A stretch of DNA of 64,000 bases, taken from contig DS999225.1 in NCBI GenBank assembly GCA_000156295.1, positions 192,852 to 256,851 on the forward strand, written 5' to 3'. This stretch comes from a marine gamma proteobacterium HTCC2148 (GTDB lineage Bacteria; Pseudomonadota; Gammaproteobacteria; Pseudomonadales; Halieaceae). The position numbers and the translations under genes are program-made. The notes under the pieces are model-generated. The model searched no databases. It had not been told where the DNA came from and was given only the letters and a program-made list of their open reading frames with translations. Below are positions 26,029 through 35,130 of the stretch, piece after piece (the stretch's first letter is position 1; every line of letters starts with the position of its first letter).

Positions 26029-26991
26029 ATGTCTGGAGTCGTTGTTGCTGCCCTGTATCGATTTGTTGCTCTGGATAATTATCGAGAAATGCGTGAGCCG
26101 CTGCTGGACGAGTGTTTAGCCGCCGAAGTGAAGGGGACCTTGTTGCTGGCCAGTGAGGGAATTAACGGCACCATCGCGGGAACCCGTAAAGGGATAGATC
26201 GGGTGCTTGGCTACTTAAAGGGTGATCCGCGCCTGGCGCAACTGGACCATAAAGAATCCTTCGATGAAAGCATGCCGTTTTATCGGATGAAGGTGAAGCT
26301 CAAGCGTGAGATTGTTACCATGGGAGTTGAGGGAATCGATCCCAATCTGGTTGTGGGCACCTATGTCAAAGCACAAGATTGGGACCAGCTGGTCAACGAT
26401 CCTGATGTGTTATTGATTGACACTCGAAACGACTACGAGTGCAGCATAGGCTCGTTTAAGGGTGCGGTTGACCCACACACCACCAGCTTTCGTGAATTCC
26501 CTGAGTATGTGCGCAGTCAGCTGAATCCTGACAAGCAAAAAAAAGTGGCTATGTTCTGTACTGGCGGTATTCGCTGCGAAAAAGCGTCAGCCTACATGCT
26601 GCAGGAAGGATTTGATGAGGTCTATCACCTGCAGGGCGGTATCCTCAAGTATTTGGAAGAGGTGCCCCAAGAGCGCAGCACCTGGGAGGGCGAATGTTTT
26701 GTCTTTGATAACCGAGTGGCGGTTAATCATCAGCTTGAAAAAGGCCAGTACGATCAGTGCTATGGCTGCCGGATGCCCATTACCGAAGAGGAAAAGCAGT
26801 CAGATAAATACCAAAAGGGGATCTGCTGCCCCCATTGCTACGATAAACTGACTCCCGACCAGATCGCCCGCTTTAGCGAACGGCAAAAGCAAATTGAACT
26901 CGCGAACGCTCGCGGTGAGAATCATGTGGGAGCTGCTGCACCGGAGTACCAGCAAGGCGCTAGTTCAAGTGTTGTTTCAAAAGACGCCTGA
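26029..26991 (+). CDS. trhO: tRNA U34 hydroxylase TrhO (rhodanese-related)
   Basis: A 320-residue member of the YceA/TrhO family, which oxidises uridine 34 in certain tRNAs to 5-hydroxyuridine. The N-terminal acylphosphatase-like domain (1-100) has the family motif [15 protein letters not shown]. The central rhodanese domain has the active-site loop [11 protein letters not shown] (Cys near residue 177). The C terminus carries a cysteine-rich segment, CYGCRMP and CCPHCY, likely a zinc site. It follows bolA by three bases and its 3' end overlaps the convergent protease gene by 32 bases. Confidence 0.94.
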   Translation: MSGVVVAALYRFVALDNYREMREPLLDECLAAEVKGTLLLASEGINGTIAGTRKGIDRVLGYLKGDPRLAQLDHKESFDESMPFYRMKVKLKREIVTMGVEGIDPNLVVGTYVKAQDWDQLVNDPDVLLIDTRNDYECSIGSFKGAVDPHTTSFREFPEYVRSQLNPDKQKKVAMFCTGGIRCEKASAYMLQEGFDEVYHLQGGILKYLEEVPQERSTWEGECFVFDNRVAVNHQLEKGQYDQCYGCRMPITEEEKQSDKYQKGICCPHCYDKLTPDQIARFSERQKQIELANARGENHVGAAAPEYQQGASSSVVSKDA

Positions 26992-27685
26992 ATCCTGAAA
27001 CTGGCACGTAAATGCTGACTGTTTGATTATTACCTTGCGATATTACGCCACTCAGCTGCGCGCGGCCTTCTGCTGATAGCTGAATCACCGCGCCGCCAGA
27101 AGCGCCTTTGTAAGCGCTGCAATCACTTTCGCTTTGGGCAGGTGCCTGCCGGGTAATATTGCAGCTTGCATGGTAGGTAAGCACTGCGCCGTCAGCGCCT
27201 ACTCCCGCGTCCCCGGAGAAGCCCGCCATAGTGACTGGGCGTTGCATATCTGCGCGCTGGGGGTGAATTTCCAGCGCCGCGACCTGGCGGGTACTCACCG
27301 AGTCATAGAGTTTCAACACAGCCCAATCAGCATACATACCGCCACCATCGGCCACCCGGTAAGCTTCTCTACTCAGGGTCTTCCCAGCCACAGGGGTGAG
27401 GGTAAACGTAATCGGTTTGCTGAGGTCTCGGTAATACTCCAGACAATGCCATGCGGTGACCACGGTATCTGCATGGCTGCTATTGCGAGGAGCCACCAGA
27501 GTGCCGCTGCAATTCTCCAGTTGATGTCGTCCGTAACCGTTTTTGTATTGAACGCCGGGGACATTCAGTTTCCCCACCGCTTGTAACCAGTCTGGAGACT
27601 GGCTGTTATAGGCCTGACGTTGTTCAGCTTGGGCACTAGCAACCAGCAACGTGGTGGACAGCAGTAATCGAATGATCGTTGGCAT
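26960..27685 (-). CDS. exported trypsin-like serine protease
   Basis: A 241-residue chymotrypsin-fold protease with a Sec signal peptide (ends near ASAQA). The catalytic triad is visible: His in [11 protein letters not shown], Asp in YADWAVLKL, and Ser in [10 protein letters not shown]. Cys residues near the His and the Ser suggest disulfides. It is a periplasmic or secreted endopeptidase of unknown target. The 3' end overlaps trhO by 32 bases in convergent orientation. It is divergent from the catabolic operon (115 bases between starts). Confidence 0.88.
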   Translation of the reverse strand: MPTIIRLLLSTTLLVASAQAEQRQAYNSQSPDWLQAVGKLNVPGVQYKNGYGRHQLENCSGTLVAPRNSSHADTVVTAWHCLEYYRDLSKPITFTLTPVAGKTLSREAYRVADGGGMYADWAVLKLYDSVSTRQVAALEIHPQRADMQRPVTMAGFSGDAGVGADGAVLTYHASCNITRQAPAQSESDCSAYKGASGGAVIQLSAEGRAQLSGVISQGNNQTVSIYVPVSGFRRLLKQHLN

Positions 27686-27799
27686 AAATTTATATTTAAG
27701 GCTTAACTTTTTAACCAGTGGTCATGGTAATCAGCTTGGCGTCCGCCGTCACCCACATTAGGATGGGTGCTGAATTTGCCCATCAGAATTGGAGAGTGC

Positions 27800-28660
27800 A
27801 TGCAGATCAGCGATAAGGTAGCCGTTGTCACCGGTGCGAGCCGCGGCGCAGGGAAAGGTATCGCCATTGCACTGGGGGCAGCTGGCGCAACAGTTTATGT
27901 GACCGGTCGCACTCGCAATGAAGGCGATGCAGCACTTCCGGGCACGGTCCAGGCAACGGCTCAAGCGGTTACCGAGGCAGGTGGCACAGGCATTCCCCTG
28001 TATTGTGACCACAGTGACGACGATCAGGTAAAGACCGCTTTTGAACGGGTAGAGGCGCAGCAGGGCAAAATCGATATTTTGGTCAATAATGCGACCAATC
28101 TTCACGATGCACTAACGGTGAAAGGTCCTTTCTGGGAAAAGCCACTGGGTCTGACCCAACTCTGGGATGTGGGTATGCGATCCCACTATACCGCCAGTTA
28201 CTATGCTGCTCCTCTACTGTTGGCCAGCGATAGGGGGCTGATCGTTAATACGTCGTCCTTTGGTGGAAGAATTTACATGCACGGTCCCGCCTACGGTGCA
28301 GGAAAGGCCGCGGTAGATAAATTGGCCCACGATATGGCGGTGGACTTCAGACCCCACAATGTGGCGGTTGTTTCTATCTGGATGGGCTTGTTGCTAACCG
28401 AAAGGACTCGGCTGGTTTTCGAGGCAGAGCCGGAAATGTATGCAGATTTGGTCGATACCTGTGAGACCCCTCAGTTCACCGGTCGAGTGATTGAAGCTCT
28501 TTATCGAGATCCGACGTTAATGGAGCGCAGCGGTAAGGTTTGGATAGGGGCAGAATTGGGCGAAGAGTACGGTGTCACTGATATCAATGGTCGGCAGCCG
28601 CCCTCGCATCGGGCTTTTTTTGGTGAAACTACGACCTACGGCGATGCCGTAGTAGAGTAG
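27800..28660 (+). CDS. short-chain dehydrogenase (DHRS1-like), first gene of catabolic operon
   Basis: A 286-residue classical SDR. The cofactor motif TGASRGAGKGI is at residues ~11-21 and the catalytic YGAGK follows IYMHGPA. The long insert before the active site and extended C terminus resemble DHRS1-like enzymes. The ATG at 27800 is chosen; the frame is open from 27767. It is the first of six same-strand genes and likely oxidises or reduces an alcohol/ketone in the same pathway. The substrate, possibly a steroid-ring intermediate, is not shown. Confidence 0.85.
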   Translation: MQISDKVAVVTGASRGAGKGIAIALGAAGATVYVTGRTRNEGDAALPGTVQATAQAVTEAGGTGIPLYCDHSDDDQVKTAFERVEAQQGKIDILVNNATNLHDALTVKGPFWEKPLGLTQLWDVGMRSHYTASYYAAPLLLASDRGLIVNTSSFGGRIYMHGPAYGAGKAAVDKLAHDMAVDFRPHNVAVVSIWMGLLLTERTRLVFEAEPEMYADLVDTCETPQFTGRVIEALYRDPTLMERSGKVWIGAELGEEYGVTDINGRQPPSHRAFFGETTTYGDAVVE

Positions 28661-28776
28661 AAAATAGCCCAAATGGAGGATGCAATTGCTGATCTGGGCG
28701 GGTGTAATAGCGATTCTTCCGCTAATGAAGCGGCCTATGTCATAAAACAGCACATAACAAAACAATAGGTGAAGCC

Positions 28777-29967
28777 ATGAATGATTACGGACTGGAATCC
28801 CCTCGCGCCCAGGAGTTGATTGATGCGGCCCGCGCTATGGGACCTGCACTGACTCAAAGACGCTCGCAATGTAAAACAGACCGGCGAGTCTCGGACGCCA
28901 CAGTGGCTGATTTTGAAAAGGCCGGCTTTTTCAAGATTTTGCAGCCCGAACAGTGGGGTGGATACGCCATGGATCCCCAGGTTTTCTATATGGTGGGCTA
29001 CGAAGTGGCCCAGTTCTGTCCCTCCAGTGCCTGGATACTGGGCGTGATTGCTGTTCACAATTGGCAGTTAGCTGTGTTCGATGACCAGGCAGCGCAGGAT
29101 GTTTGGACAGATGACCCCAGCGTGTTGATCTCCTCGTCTTATGCTCCCGTTGGCAAGGTTAAAGTCGTCGATGGCGGTTTTCGCTTAAGCGGCCGATGGA
29201 GTTTTTCCAGCGGATCTGAACACTGCAAGTGGGCGTTTCTCGGAGCGGTGGTGCCGACACCAGAAGCGCCGTTCGACATGGCCAACTATCGTACTTTCCT
29301 GGTGCCGATCGATGACTATGAGATAGCGGACAATTGGGACGTTGTCGGCCTGCAGGGCACGGGCTCCCACGACATCGTTGTAGACGATGTATTTGTACCC
29401 GAGCACCGCACCCACAAGTCAATGGACGGCTTCCTCTGCGATAATCCCGGCAATGCAGTAAACGACGCCCCTCTTTACCGAATGCCATTCATGCAAGTTT
29501 TCGTGCGTGCGGTGTGCACGGCTACGCTGGGAGCCTGTGAGGGCGCATTGCAGGCTTTCATTGAGGTCGCAAAAACTCGTCAGGTTGGTCCAAATAAAAT
29601 GAGTAACGACCCCTATGCTCGTCAGTTAGCTGCGGAAGTCCGCGCTTCGATTGAAGAGATGAAACTGACTATGGTCCGTAATTTTGACGCCATGATGGAG
29701 AGCTGTCGCTCTGGAGAAGCGATTCCGGTGGATAGCCGGGTGCGTTATCGTTATGACTCTGCTGTGGTTGCCGACCGCTGTCTTGAACTTTCCAGTCGCA
29801 TGCTGAAGGCTTCCGGCAGCGGTGGCATTCGCAAGGGCAGTGAATTACTGGATTTCCATTTGGATATGCTTGCCAGCCAGGCACACGTGGCAAATAACTC
29901 CGTGCCGTTCGCCAATAATATGGGCGGAATGATGTTCGGCGAGGAGAACCTGGACTACGCTGTATAA
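28777..29967 (+). CDS. HsaA-like flavin-dependent monooxygenase oxygenase
   Basis: A 396-residue protein of the acyl-CoA dehydrogenase fold, closely patterned on HsaA, the oxygenase that hydroxylates 3-HSA (an aromatic steroid intermediate) to a catechol. Shared features include GFFKILQPEQWGGYAMDP, HNWQLAVFDDQAAQDVW, the ISSSYAPVG segment, VVGLQGTGSHDIVV and DVFVPEHR. It needs reduced flavin from a reductase (HsaB), which is not in the operon. The ATG has an AGGTGA site. Alternative substrates, such as other phenols, are possible, so the symbol is withheld. Confidence 0.85.
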   Translation: MNDYGLESPRAQELIDAARAMGPALTQRRSQCKTDRRVSDATVADFEKAGFFKILQPEQWGGYAMDPQVFYMVGYEVAQFCPSSAWILGVIAVHNWQLAVFDDQAAQDVWTDDPSVLISSSYAPVGKVKVVDGGFRLSGRWSFSSGSEHCKWAFLGAVVPTPEAPFDMANYRTFLVPIDDYEIADNWDVVGLQGTGSHDIVVDDVFVPEHRTHKSMDGFLCDNPGNAVNDAPLYRMPFMQVFVRAVCTATLGACEGALQAFIEVAKTRQVGPNKMSNDPYARQLAAEVRASIEEMKLTMVRNFDAMMESCRSGEAIPVDSRVRYRYDSAVVADRCLELSSRMLKASGSGGIRKGSELLDFHLDMLASQAHVANNSVPFANNMGGMMFGEENLDYAV

Positions 29968-30052
29968 CAGTTCGTGCGACTGGAGATCGGCGCCGTGCAG
30001 GAGTAAGCCTGCACGGAGGGCTGTCAACGTGGAAAATTAAGGAAGAATGACG

Positions 30053-30886
30053 ATGGGAAAGGTCGGTCTGCTGCCCGAAGGCAACTATGCTAACTGTGCT
30101 AACGGGTACAAAATGCACTATCTCGACGAGGGTCATGGCGAGGTTGTGGTTTTTCTTCATGGATCAGGCCCCGGCGCCAGCGGCCACTCAAACTTCAAGG
30201 GTAACTACCCCGCGCTTGTAGCCGCGGGTTATCGCTGTATCGTTCCTGATCACGTGGGTTATGGGTTTTCGGATAAGCCTGATGACGTCGATCATCCGCT
30301 TTCGTTTTTTGTGGAATGTATCAAGCAAACGCTCGATTGTGCGGGGGTCGAAAGATGCACCCTTGTTGGTAATTCCCTGGGTGGCGCGATCGCATTTGGC
30401 CTGGCTCTGGATTACCCCGATCTGGTTGAGAAATTGATTTTAATGGCCCCAGGTGGTCTCAGTGAGCTTGCTGAGTACCAGAAAATGCCGGGCATGCAGA
30501 AGGTGTTTCAGGTATTCGGCTCTGGCGAGCCAGTGACACCCCAAGTGATGAAAGACCTGTTTGCGACGGGCTTGATGTTCAACCCCGAGCACGCCACTGA
30601 GGAGTTGGTGGCGGAACGTATGCAAATCATGCAGATCATGAATGGTCATGTAATGGCTACCATGCAGGTGCCAGTGCTGGTAGATCGGTTGCCCGAGATT
30701 CAATGCCCCACGCTGGGCTTTTGGGGTATGGATGAAAAGATGATGCCTGAGGAAGGGATCATGGCCATGGTCAAGAATATCAAGCATATGCGCACCATTT
30801 TGGTTAATGAATGCGGCCATTGGGTCATGGTCGAACATGAGGCGATGTTCAATCGGGCCTGTGTGGATTTCCTGCAGAACGGCTGA
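30053..30886 (+). CDS. meta-cleavage-product hydrolase (HsaD/TesD/BphD-like)
   Basis: A 277-residue alpha/beta hydrolase for C-C bond cleavage of a ring-fission product. The oxyanion motif HGSGPGASG is at about residues 37-45. The nucleophile Ser is in GNSLGGA (near 106), the acid Asp in FWGMDEK (near 225), and His in NECGHWVMVEH (near 256). This triad and the HGxGPGA motif are typical of BphD/HsaD enzymes. The ATG at 30053 has AAGGAAG seven bases away; an ATG at 30047 is too close to it. It sits directly after the HsaA-like gene. Confidence 0.88.
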   Translation: MGKVGLLPEGNYANCANGYKMHYLDEGHGEVVVFLHGSGPGASGHSNFKGNYPALVAAGYRCIVPDHVGYGFSDKPDDVDHPLSFFVECIKQTLDCAGVERCTLVGNSLGGAIAFGLALDYPDLVEKLILMAPGGLSELAEYQKMPGMQKVFQVFGSGEPVTPQVMKDLFATGLMFNPEHATEELVAERMQIMQIMNGHVMATMQVPVLVDRLPEIQCPTLGFWGMDEKMMPEEGIMAMVKNIKHMRTILVNECGHWVMVEHEAMFNRACVDFLQNG

Positions 30887-30960
30887 TCAACCAGTAATTT
30901 AAACCATAAAATGGCTGCAGGGGTGTAAAATTACGCCTCTCCCTTCGGGTATGTACCACT

Positions 30961-31752
30961 ATGATGGATTCTCAGCTAATAGAGCGCCTCGGCGATGAGT
31001 TGTACCAGGCATTGCGTGACTTCCGCACTCTTACACCGCTCACCGACCGCGAAATTGGCATCACTATAGAAGATGCCTACCATATCAGTTTGAGAATGCT
31101 GAGCCGTCGGGTGGAAGGCGATGGTGAGCAGGTGGTCGGCAAAAAAATTGGCGTAACGAGCAAGCCTGTGCAGGAAATGTTGGGCGTATTTCAGCCTGAT
31201 TTCGGCTTTCTCACCGACGCCATGGCCTATCCGGACATGGCCGATATCCCGATTGCCGGTCATTTGATTTCCCCGCGTGCCGAGGGTGAGATTGCGTTTC
31301 GACTGAGGAAAGATCTTGTGGGCCCGGGTGTGACTGAAGCCGATGTGCTGGATGCCACAGAAACGATTATCCCCTGCTTTGAAATTGTCGACTCCCGAAT
31401 TGAAGATTGGAAAATCAAAATTCAGGACACTGTGGCTGATAACGCTTCCTGTGGTGTTTACGTATTGGGCAAAAATGAAGTCGATCCGAGGGACTATGAT
31501 CTGCCTAACCTGAAAATGAGAATTTACAAGAACGATGAACTGCATGCCGAGGGCCTGGGTAGCGCAGTGCAGGGAAACCCCTTGACCGCCGTTGCCTGGC
31601 TGGCTAACACCCTGGGCGAGTTTGGTATTCCATTCAAGGCTGGCGAATTGATTCTCTCCGGTTCTCTGGCGCCTCTGATTCCGGTGGTCGCCGGTGACAG
31701 GATGAGTTTGGAAATCGAAGGTGTGGGTGGTTGCAGCTGTACATTTGTTTAA
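30961..31752 (+). CDS. 2-hydroxypenta-2,4-dienoate hydratase
   Basis: A 263-residue enzyme of the MhpD/BphH/TesE family. It adds water to 2-hydroxydienoates from ring-fission to make 4-hydroxy-2-oxo acids. Typical segments are VVGKKIGVTSKPVQEMLGV, SPRAEGEIAFRL, PCFEIVDSRIEDW, and the VADNASCGVYVLG stretch. Length and motifs are standard for the family. It lies between the hydrolase and the dehydrogenase/aldolase pair, in pathway order. Confidence 0.93.
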   Translation: MMDSQLIERLGDELYQALRDFRTLTPLTDREIGITIEDAYHISLRMLSRRVEGDGEQVVGKKIGVTSKPVQEMLGVFQPDFGFLTDAMAYPDMADIPIAGHLISPRAEGEIAFRLRKDLVGPGVTEADVLDATETIIPCFEIVDSRIEDWKIKIQDTVADNASCGVYVLGKNEVDPRDYDLPNLKMRIYKNDELHAEGLGSAVQGNPLTAVAWLANTLGEFGIPFKAGELILSGSLAPLIPVVAGDRMSLEIEGVGGCSCTFV

Positions 31753-31794
31753 TAGCCAGTTGCTCTCACAAAGTGAGAGTGATCAAGGAGTAAT

Positions 31795-32703
31795 ATGAAC
31801 GACAAGATCAAGGTGGCTATTATCGGCCCCGGGAATATAGGCACTGACCTGTTGGTAAAGGCAATGCGCAGCGATTGGGTGGAACCTGTTTGGATGGTTG
31901 GAGTCGACCCCGATTCTCCCGGACTTGCGCGGGCCACTGAGCTGGGTTTGAAAACCACTTCCGATGGCGTGGATGGCATGCTGCCTACGATGAGAGAGGA
32001 TGGTGTACAAATCTGTTTTGACGCGACTTCAGCCTATGTTCACGCAGAGAACAGCCGCAAGGTTAACGAGCAGGGAGCCGTGATGATTGACCTGACTCCA
32101 GCCGCCATTGGTCCATTTTGTGTGCCTCCAGTGAATCTGCGCGAAGCGGTTGCCGAAAAGGCGATGAATGTGAATATGGTCACCTGCGGCGGTCAGGCGA
32201 CTATACCCCTGGTAGCTGCTGTTAGCCGGGTGCAAAAAGTCTCTTACGGTGAAATCGTCGCTACTGTGAGCTCAAAGTCCGCAGGTCCGGGCACGCGTAA
32301 AAATATCGATGAATTCACCCGCACAACCTCCAATGGCATTGAAAGTGTCGGTGGTGCCGATAGTGGCAAAGCCATAATTGTTATCAACCCGGCAGAGCCT
32401 CCTTTGATCATGCGCGATACCGTGCACTGCCTGACCGTGGATGAGCCGGACCAGGCGGCGATTACTCAATCTGTCCACGACATGATTGTAGAAGTGCAAA
32501 AATATGTGCCGGGTTACACCTTGAAAAACGGTCCAGTATTCGACGGTAAACGCGTGTCCATTTATATGGAGGTGGAAGGCCTGGGTGACTTTTTGCCAAA
32601 GTATGCTGGCAATCTGGATATTATGACTGCAGCCGGATTGCGCACGGCAGAAATGTATGCCGAAGAGATATTAGCTGGTAATTTCGTGCCCACTGCGGCC
32701 TAA
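31795..32703 (+). CDS. acetaldehyde dehydrogenase (acylating)
   Basis: A 302-residue enzyme of the MhpF/BphJ/TesF family that converts acetaldehyde or propanal with NAD and CoA to the acyl-CoA. It has an N-terminal Rossmann motif ([13 protein letters not shown]) and the catalytic Cys in [12 protein letters not shown] (near residue 127). The partner-binding region contains [14 protein letters not shown]. It forms a channelling complex with the aldolase encoded next. The start has an AAGGAG site. Confidence 0.95.
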   Translation: MNDKIKVAIIGPGNIGTDLLVKAMRSDWVEPVWMVGVDPDSPGLARATELGLKTTSDGVDGMLPTMREDGVQICFDATSAYVHAENSRKVNEQGAVMIDLTPAAIGPFCVPPVNLREAVAEKAMNVNMVTCGGQATIPLVAAVSRVQKVSYGEIVATVSSKSAGPGTRKNIDEFTRTTSNGIESVGGADSGKAIIVINPAEPPLIMRDTVHCLTVDEPDQAAITQSVHDMIVEVQKYVPGYTLKNGPVFDGKRVSIYMEVEGLGDFLPKYAGNLDIMTAAGLRTAEMYAEEILAGNFVPTAA

Positions 32704-32762
32704 CGCCATCAGTTGTTTCTTTGTTAACGGGAATGACGTCGAGCAAAAACGAGAGAAAAATA

Positions 32763-33794
32763 ATGAATCTTAAAGGCAAAAAAATCACCGTCCACGATAT
32801 GTGTCTGCGTGATGGCATGCACCCAAAAATGCACCAGATCAGTGTCGATGAAATGGTCAACGTATCAAAGGCGTTGGACGCGGCTGGCGTGCCGCTGATC
32901 GAAGTGACACATGGCGATGGCCTGGGCGGTGCTTCTGTGAACTATGGTTTTCCTGCAGCTTCAGACGAGGAGTACCTGACCGCTGTTTGCAAAGAAATGA
33001 AAAACAGTAAGATTTCTGCGCTGCTATTGCCTGGTATTGGAACAGTCGATCATTTGAAAATGGCGGTAGACTGCGGAATTTCCACCATTCGTGTGGCAAC
33101 GCACTGCACTGAAGCGGACGTCTCCGAGCAGCATATCAAGATGGCCACCACTATGAATGGCCTGGATACAGTGGGTTTTTTGATGATGGCTCATATGATC
33201 GAGCCTGAAGAGTTGCTTATTCAGCTGAAATTGATGGAGGAGTTCGGCGCAAACTGCGTGTACATCACTGACTCGGCTGGCTACATGCTGCCTGAAGATG
33301 TCACCGCCAGGGTTGCACTGGCTCGCGCCGAGTTAAAGCCTGAAACAGAACTTGGTTTTCACGGTCATCACAACATGGCGATGGGTGTGGCCAACTCTAT
33401 TGCTGCAGTTGCAGCGGGCGCAAATCGCATTGATGGTTCGATGGCAGGTTTGGGGGCCGGTGCTGGGAATACGCCGTTGGAAGTTTTTATTGCTGTCTGC
33501 GACCGCATGGGCATCGAAACCGGTGTTGACACTTTCAAGGCAATGGATATAGCCGAGGATTTGATCACACCCATGATGGATCACGTGGTGAGAATCGACC
33601 GCGATGCCCTGACTCTGGGTTACGCGGGGGTCTACTCTTCATTTTTGTTGTTTGCGAAACGGTCCGCCGAGAAATACAACTTGTCGAGCCGGGATATTTT
33701 GGTGGAACTGGGACGTCGGCGGACCGTAGGCGGTCAGGAAGATATGATCGAAGACCTGGCGCTCGACATGGCCAGGGAGCGCGGCACTCTCTAG
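32763..33794 (+). CDS. 4-hydroxy-2-oxovalerate aldolase
   Basis: A 343-residue Mn-dependent aldolase of the MhpE/BphI/TesG family. It splits 4-hydroxy-2-oxo acids to pyruvate plus an aldehyde passed to the dehydrogenase. The metal and active-site motifs [10 protein letters not shown] and [15 protein letters not shown] are present, with the DmpG-like communication domain at the C terminus. The ATG at 32763 is used because homology starts there; the frame is open from 32721. It is the last gene of the catabolic operon and is followed by an intrinsic terminator. Confidence 0.95.
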   Translation: MNLKGKKITVHDMCLRDGMHPKMHQISVDEMVNVSKALDAAGVPLIEVTHGDGLGGASVNYGFPAASDEEYLTAVCKEMKNSKISALLLPGIGTVDHLKMAVDCGISTIRVATHCTEADVSEQHIKMATTMNGLDTVGFLMMAHMIEPEELLIQLKLMEEFGANCVYITDSAGYMLPEDVTARVALARAELKPETELGFHGHHNMAMGVANSIAAVAAGANRIDGSMAGLGAGAGNTPLEVFIAVCDRMGIETGVDTFKAMDIAEDLITPMMDHVVRIDRDALTLGYAGVYSSFLLFAKRSAEKYNLSSRDILVELGRRRTVGGQEDMIEDLALDMARERGTL

Positions 33795-33814
33795 CGAGTG
33801 GTGAAATGCGCAAA

Positions 33815-33847
33815 GGTCTTACCGGTCGGCGGGTAAGGCCTTTTTTT
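33815..33847 (+). terminator. intrinsic terminator of catabolic operon
   Basis: The stem GGTCTTACC (33815-33823) pairs with GGTAAGGCC (33832-33840), with one G-T pair and an eight-base loop, and is followed by seven T's. It lies 21 bases after the aldolase stop codon and separates the catabolic operon from the export operon. Confidence 0.88.
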
Positions 33848-34011
33848 GTGGCTGGACGAAAGAGCTCCGGTATAGAGTTATAGATTGGAAGCAGATAAGC
33901 CATTGCAACTCCAGCGCTGCTAACGCACTAGCAAAAGCTAACAAATGCACATCATTGTGCTACTCTTTCGGTCGCAAGCCGTTGGTTCAGCAATCGAATT
34001 TTGGGGTCACT

Positions 34012-35130
34012 ATGAATAATAATACGAGCGAGTCACATGCAATGACCGCGAATGAATTTACTGATGTAATGATACGTGTCGGTATTGTCCTTATCTTGGT
34101 CGTGCTTTGCTTCCGAGTGTTCAACCCGTTTTTGAATTTGATGCTGTGGGCATTGATTTTGGGAATGACTCTTTTTCCTCTGCACCAGAAACTGGCATCA
34201 AAATTTGGTGGCAATCAGGGGCGAGCTGCAACGGTTATGGTGCTGGCAGGCTTGCTGCTTTTGGGCTACCCCGCGGTGAAGCTGAGCTCCTCTTTAGCGA
34301 GTCAACTCACTGATATCCACCACGCTTACGAGGCGGGTACGCTTGCGCTTCCCGAGCCTAATGCATCGGTAGAGAATTGGCCTGTTATTGGAAAAAACGT
34401 TTACAGCGCCTGGCAGGAAGCTGCCAATAATCTTCCGGAATTTTTGGCGGATAATAAGGCGAATATCGAATCCGTCATCAAATCTGGATTGGCTGTTGCC
34501 AAAAGTACTGCCGGCGGTATTGGTTTGTTCATGGCTGCGTTTATCCTGGCGGGCATTATGATGGCTTTTGGTCATGGCGGTAGTGGAGCGACGCTGACTA
34601 TTTTTAGTCGCATTGCCGGCCCTGAACAGGGCCCTAAAATGCACAACCTTGCGACCATGACGACGCGTTCGGTCGCCGTTGGCGTGCTTGGCGTAGCGGT
34701 TATTCAGGCCGTTTTGATGGGCCTGATATTTATTCTAATTGGTGTCCCGGCTGCAGGCCTTTTGGCGCTCATCATTATGATGCTGGCGATCGTGCAGCTG
34801 CCCGCTATGTTGGTTGGAATCCCGGTGATTATCTGGGTATGGAACGGAGGTGACGCGGGAGCCACAATGAATACATTCTGGACGGTGGTGATTTTGGTTT
34901 CGGGTCTGGCCGACAATGTTTTAAAGCCATTGCTCCTCGGTCGGGGTGTCGATGCACCAATGCCGGTGATTCTAATCGGCGCATTGGGTGGCATGATTTC
35001 AGCCGGTTTCATCGGCTTGTTCATTGGTGCAGTTGTGCTCGCCGTCGGTTACCAGATATTCATGCAATGGGTTGCCGAGCATGAAGAAGAATTGGAAACT
35101 ATGCCAGTCGCAGACGACGCTGCGGAATGA
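34012..35130 (+). CDS. AI-2E family permease
   Basis: A 372-residue inner-membrane protein with about eight hydrophobic segments, of the AI-2E/PerM/YdiK permease family. Visible family features are the early SKFGGNQGRAATVMVL and the conserved C-terminal LADNVLKPLLLGRGVDAPMP. Family members export small signals or ions; substrates vary. The ATG at 34012 is preferred (GGGGTC upstream); the frame starts at 33955. It overlaps the next gene by four bases (ATGA) and so leads a four-gene export operon. Confidence 0.88.
   Translation: MNNNTSESHAMTANEFTDVMIRVGIVLILVVLCFRVFNPFLNLMLWALILGMTLFPLHQKLASKFGGNQGRAATVMVLAGLLLLGYPAVKLSSSLASQLTDIHHAYEAGTLALPEPNASVENWPVIGKNVYSAWQEAANNLPEFLADNKANIESVIKSGLAVAKSTAGGIGLFMAAFILAGIMMAFGHGGSGATLTIFSRIAGPEQGPKMHNLATMTTRSVAVGVLGVAVIQAVLMGLIFILIGVPAAGLLALIIMMLAIVQLPAMLVGIPVIIWVWNGGDAGATMNTFWTVVILVSGLADNVLKPLLLGRGVDAPMPVILIGALGGMISAGFIGLFIGAVVLAVGYQIFMQWVAEHEEELETMPVADDAAE

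Noticed and set aside
30976-31545. A 189-residue minus-strand frame inside the hydratase gene
   Set aside because: Antisense to a well-supported enzyme; no domain features; shadow of the coding frame.
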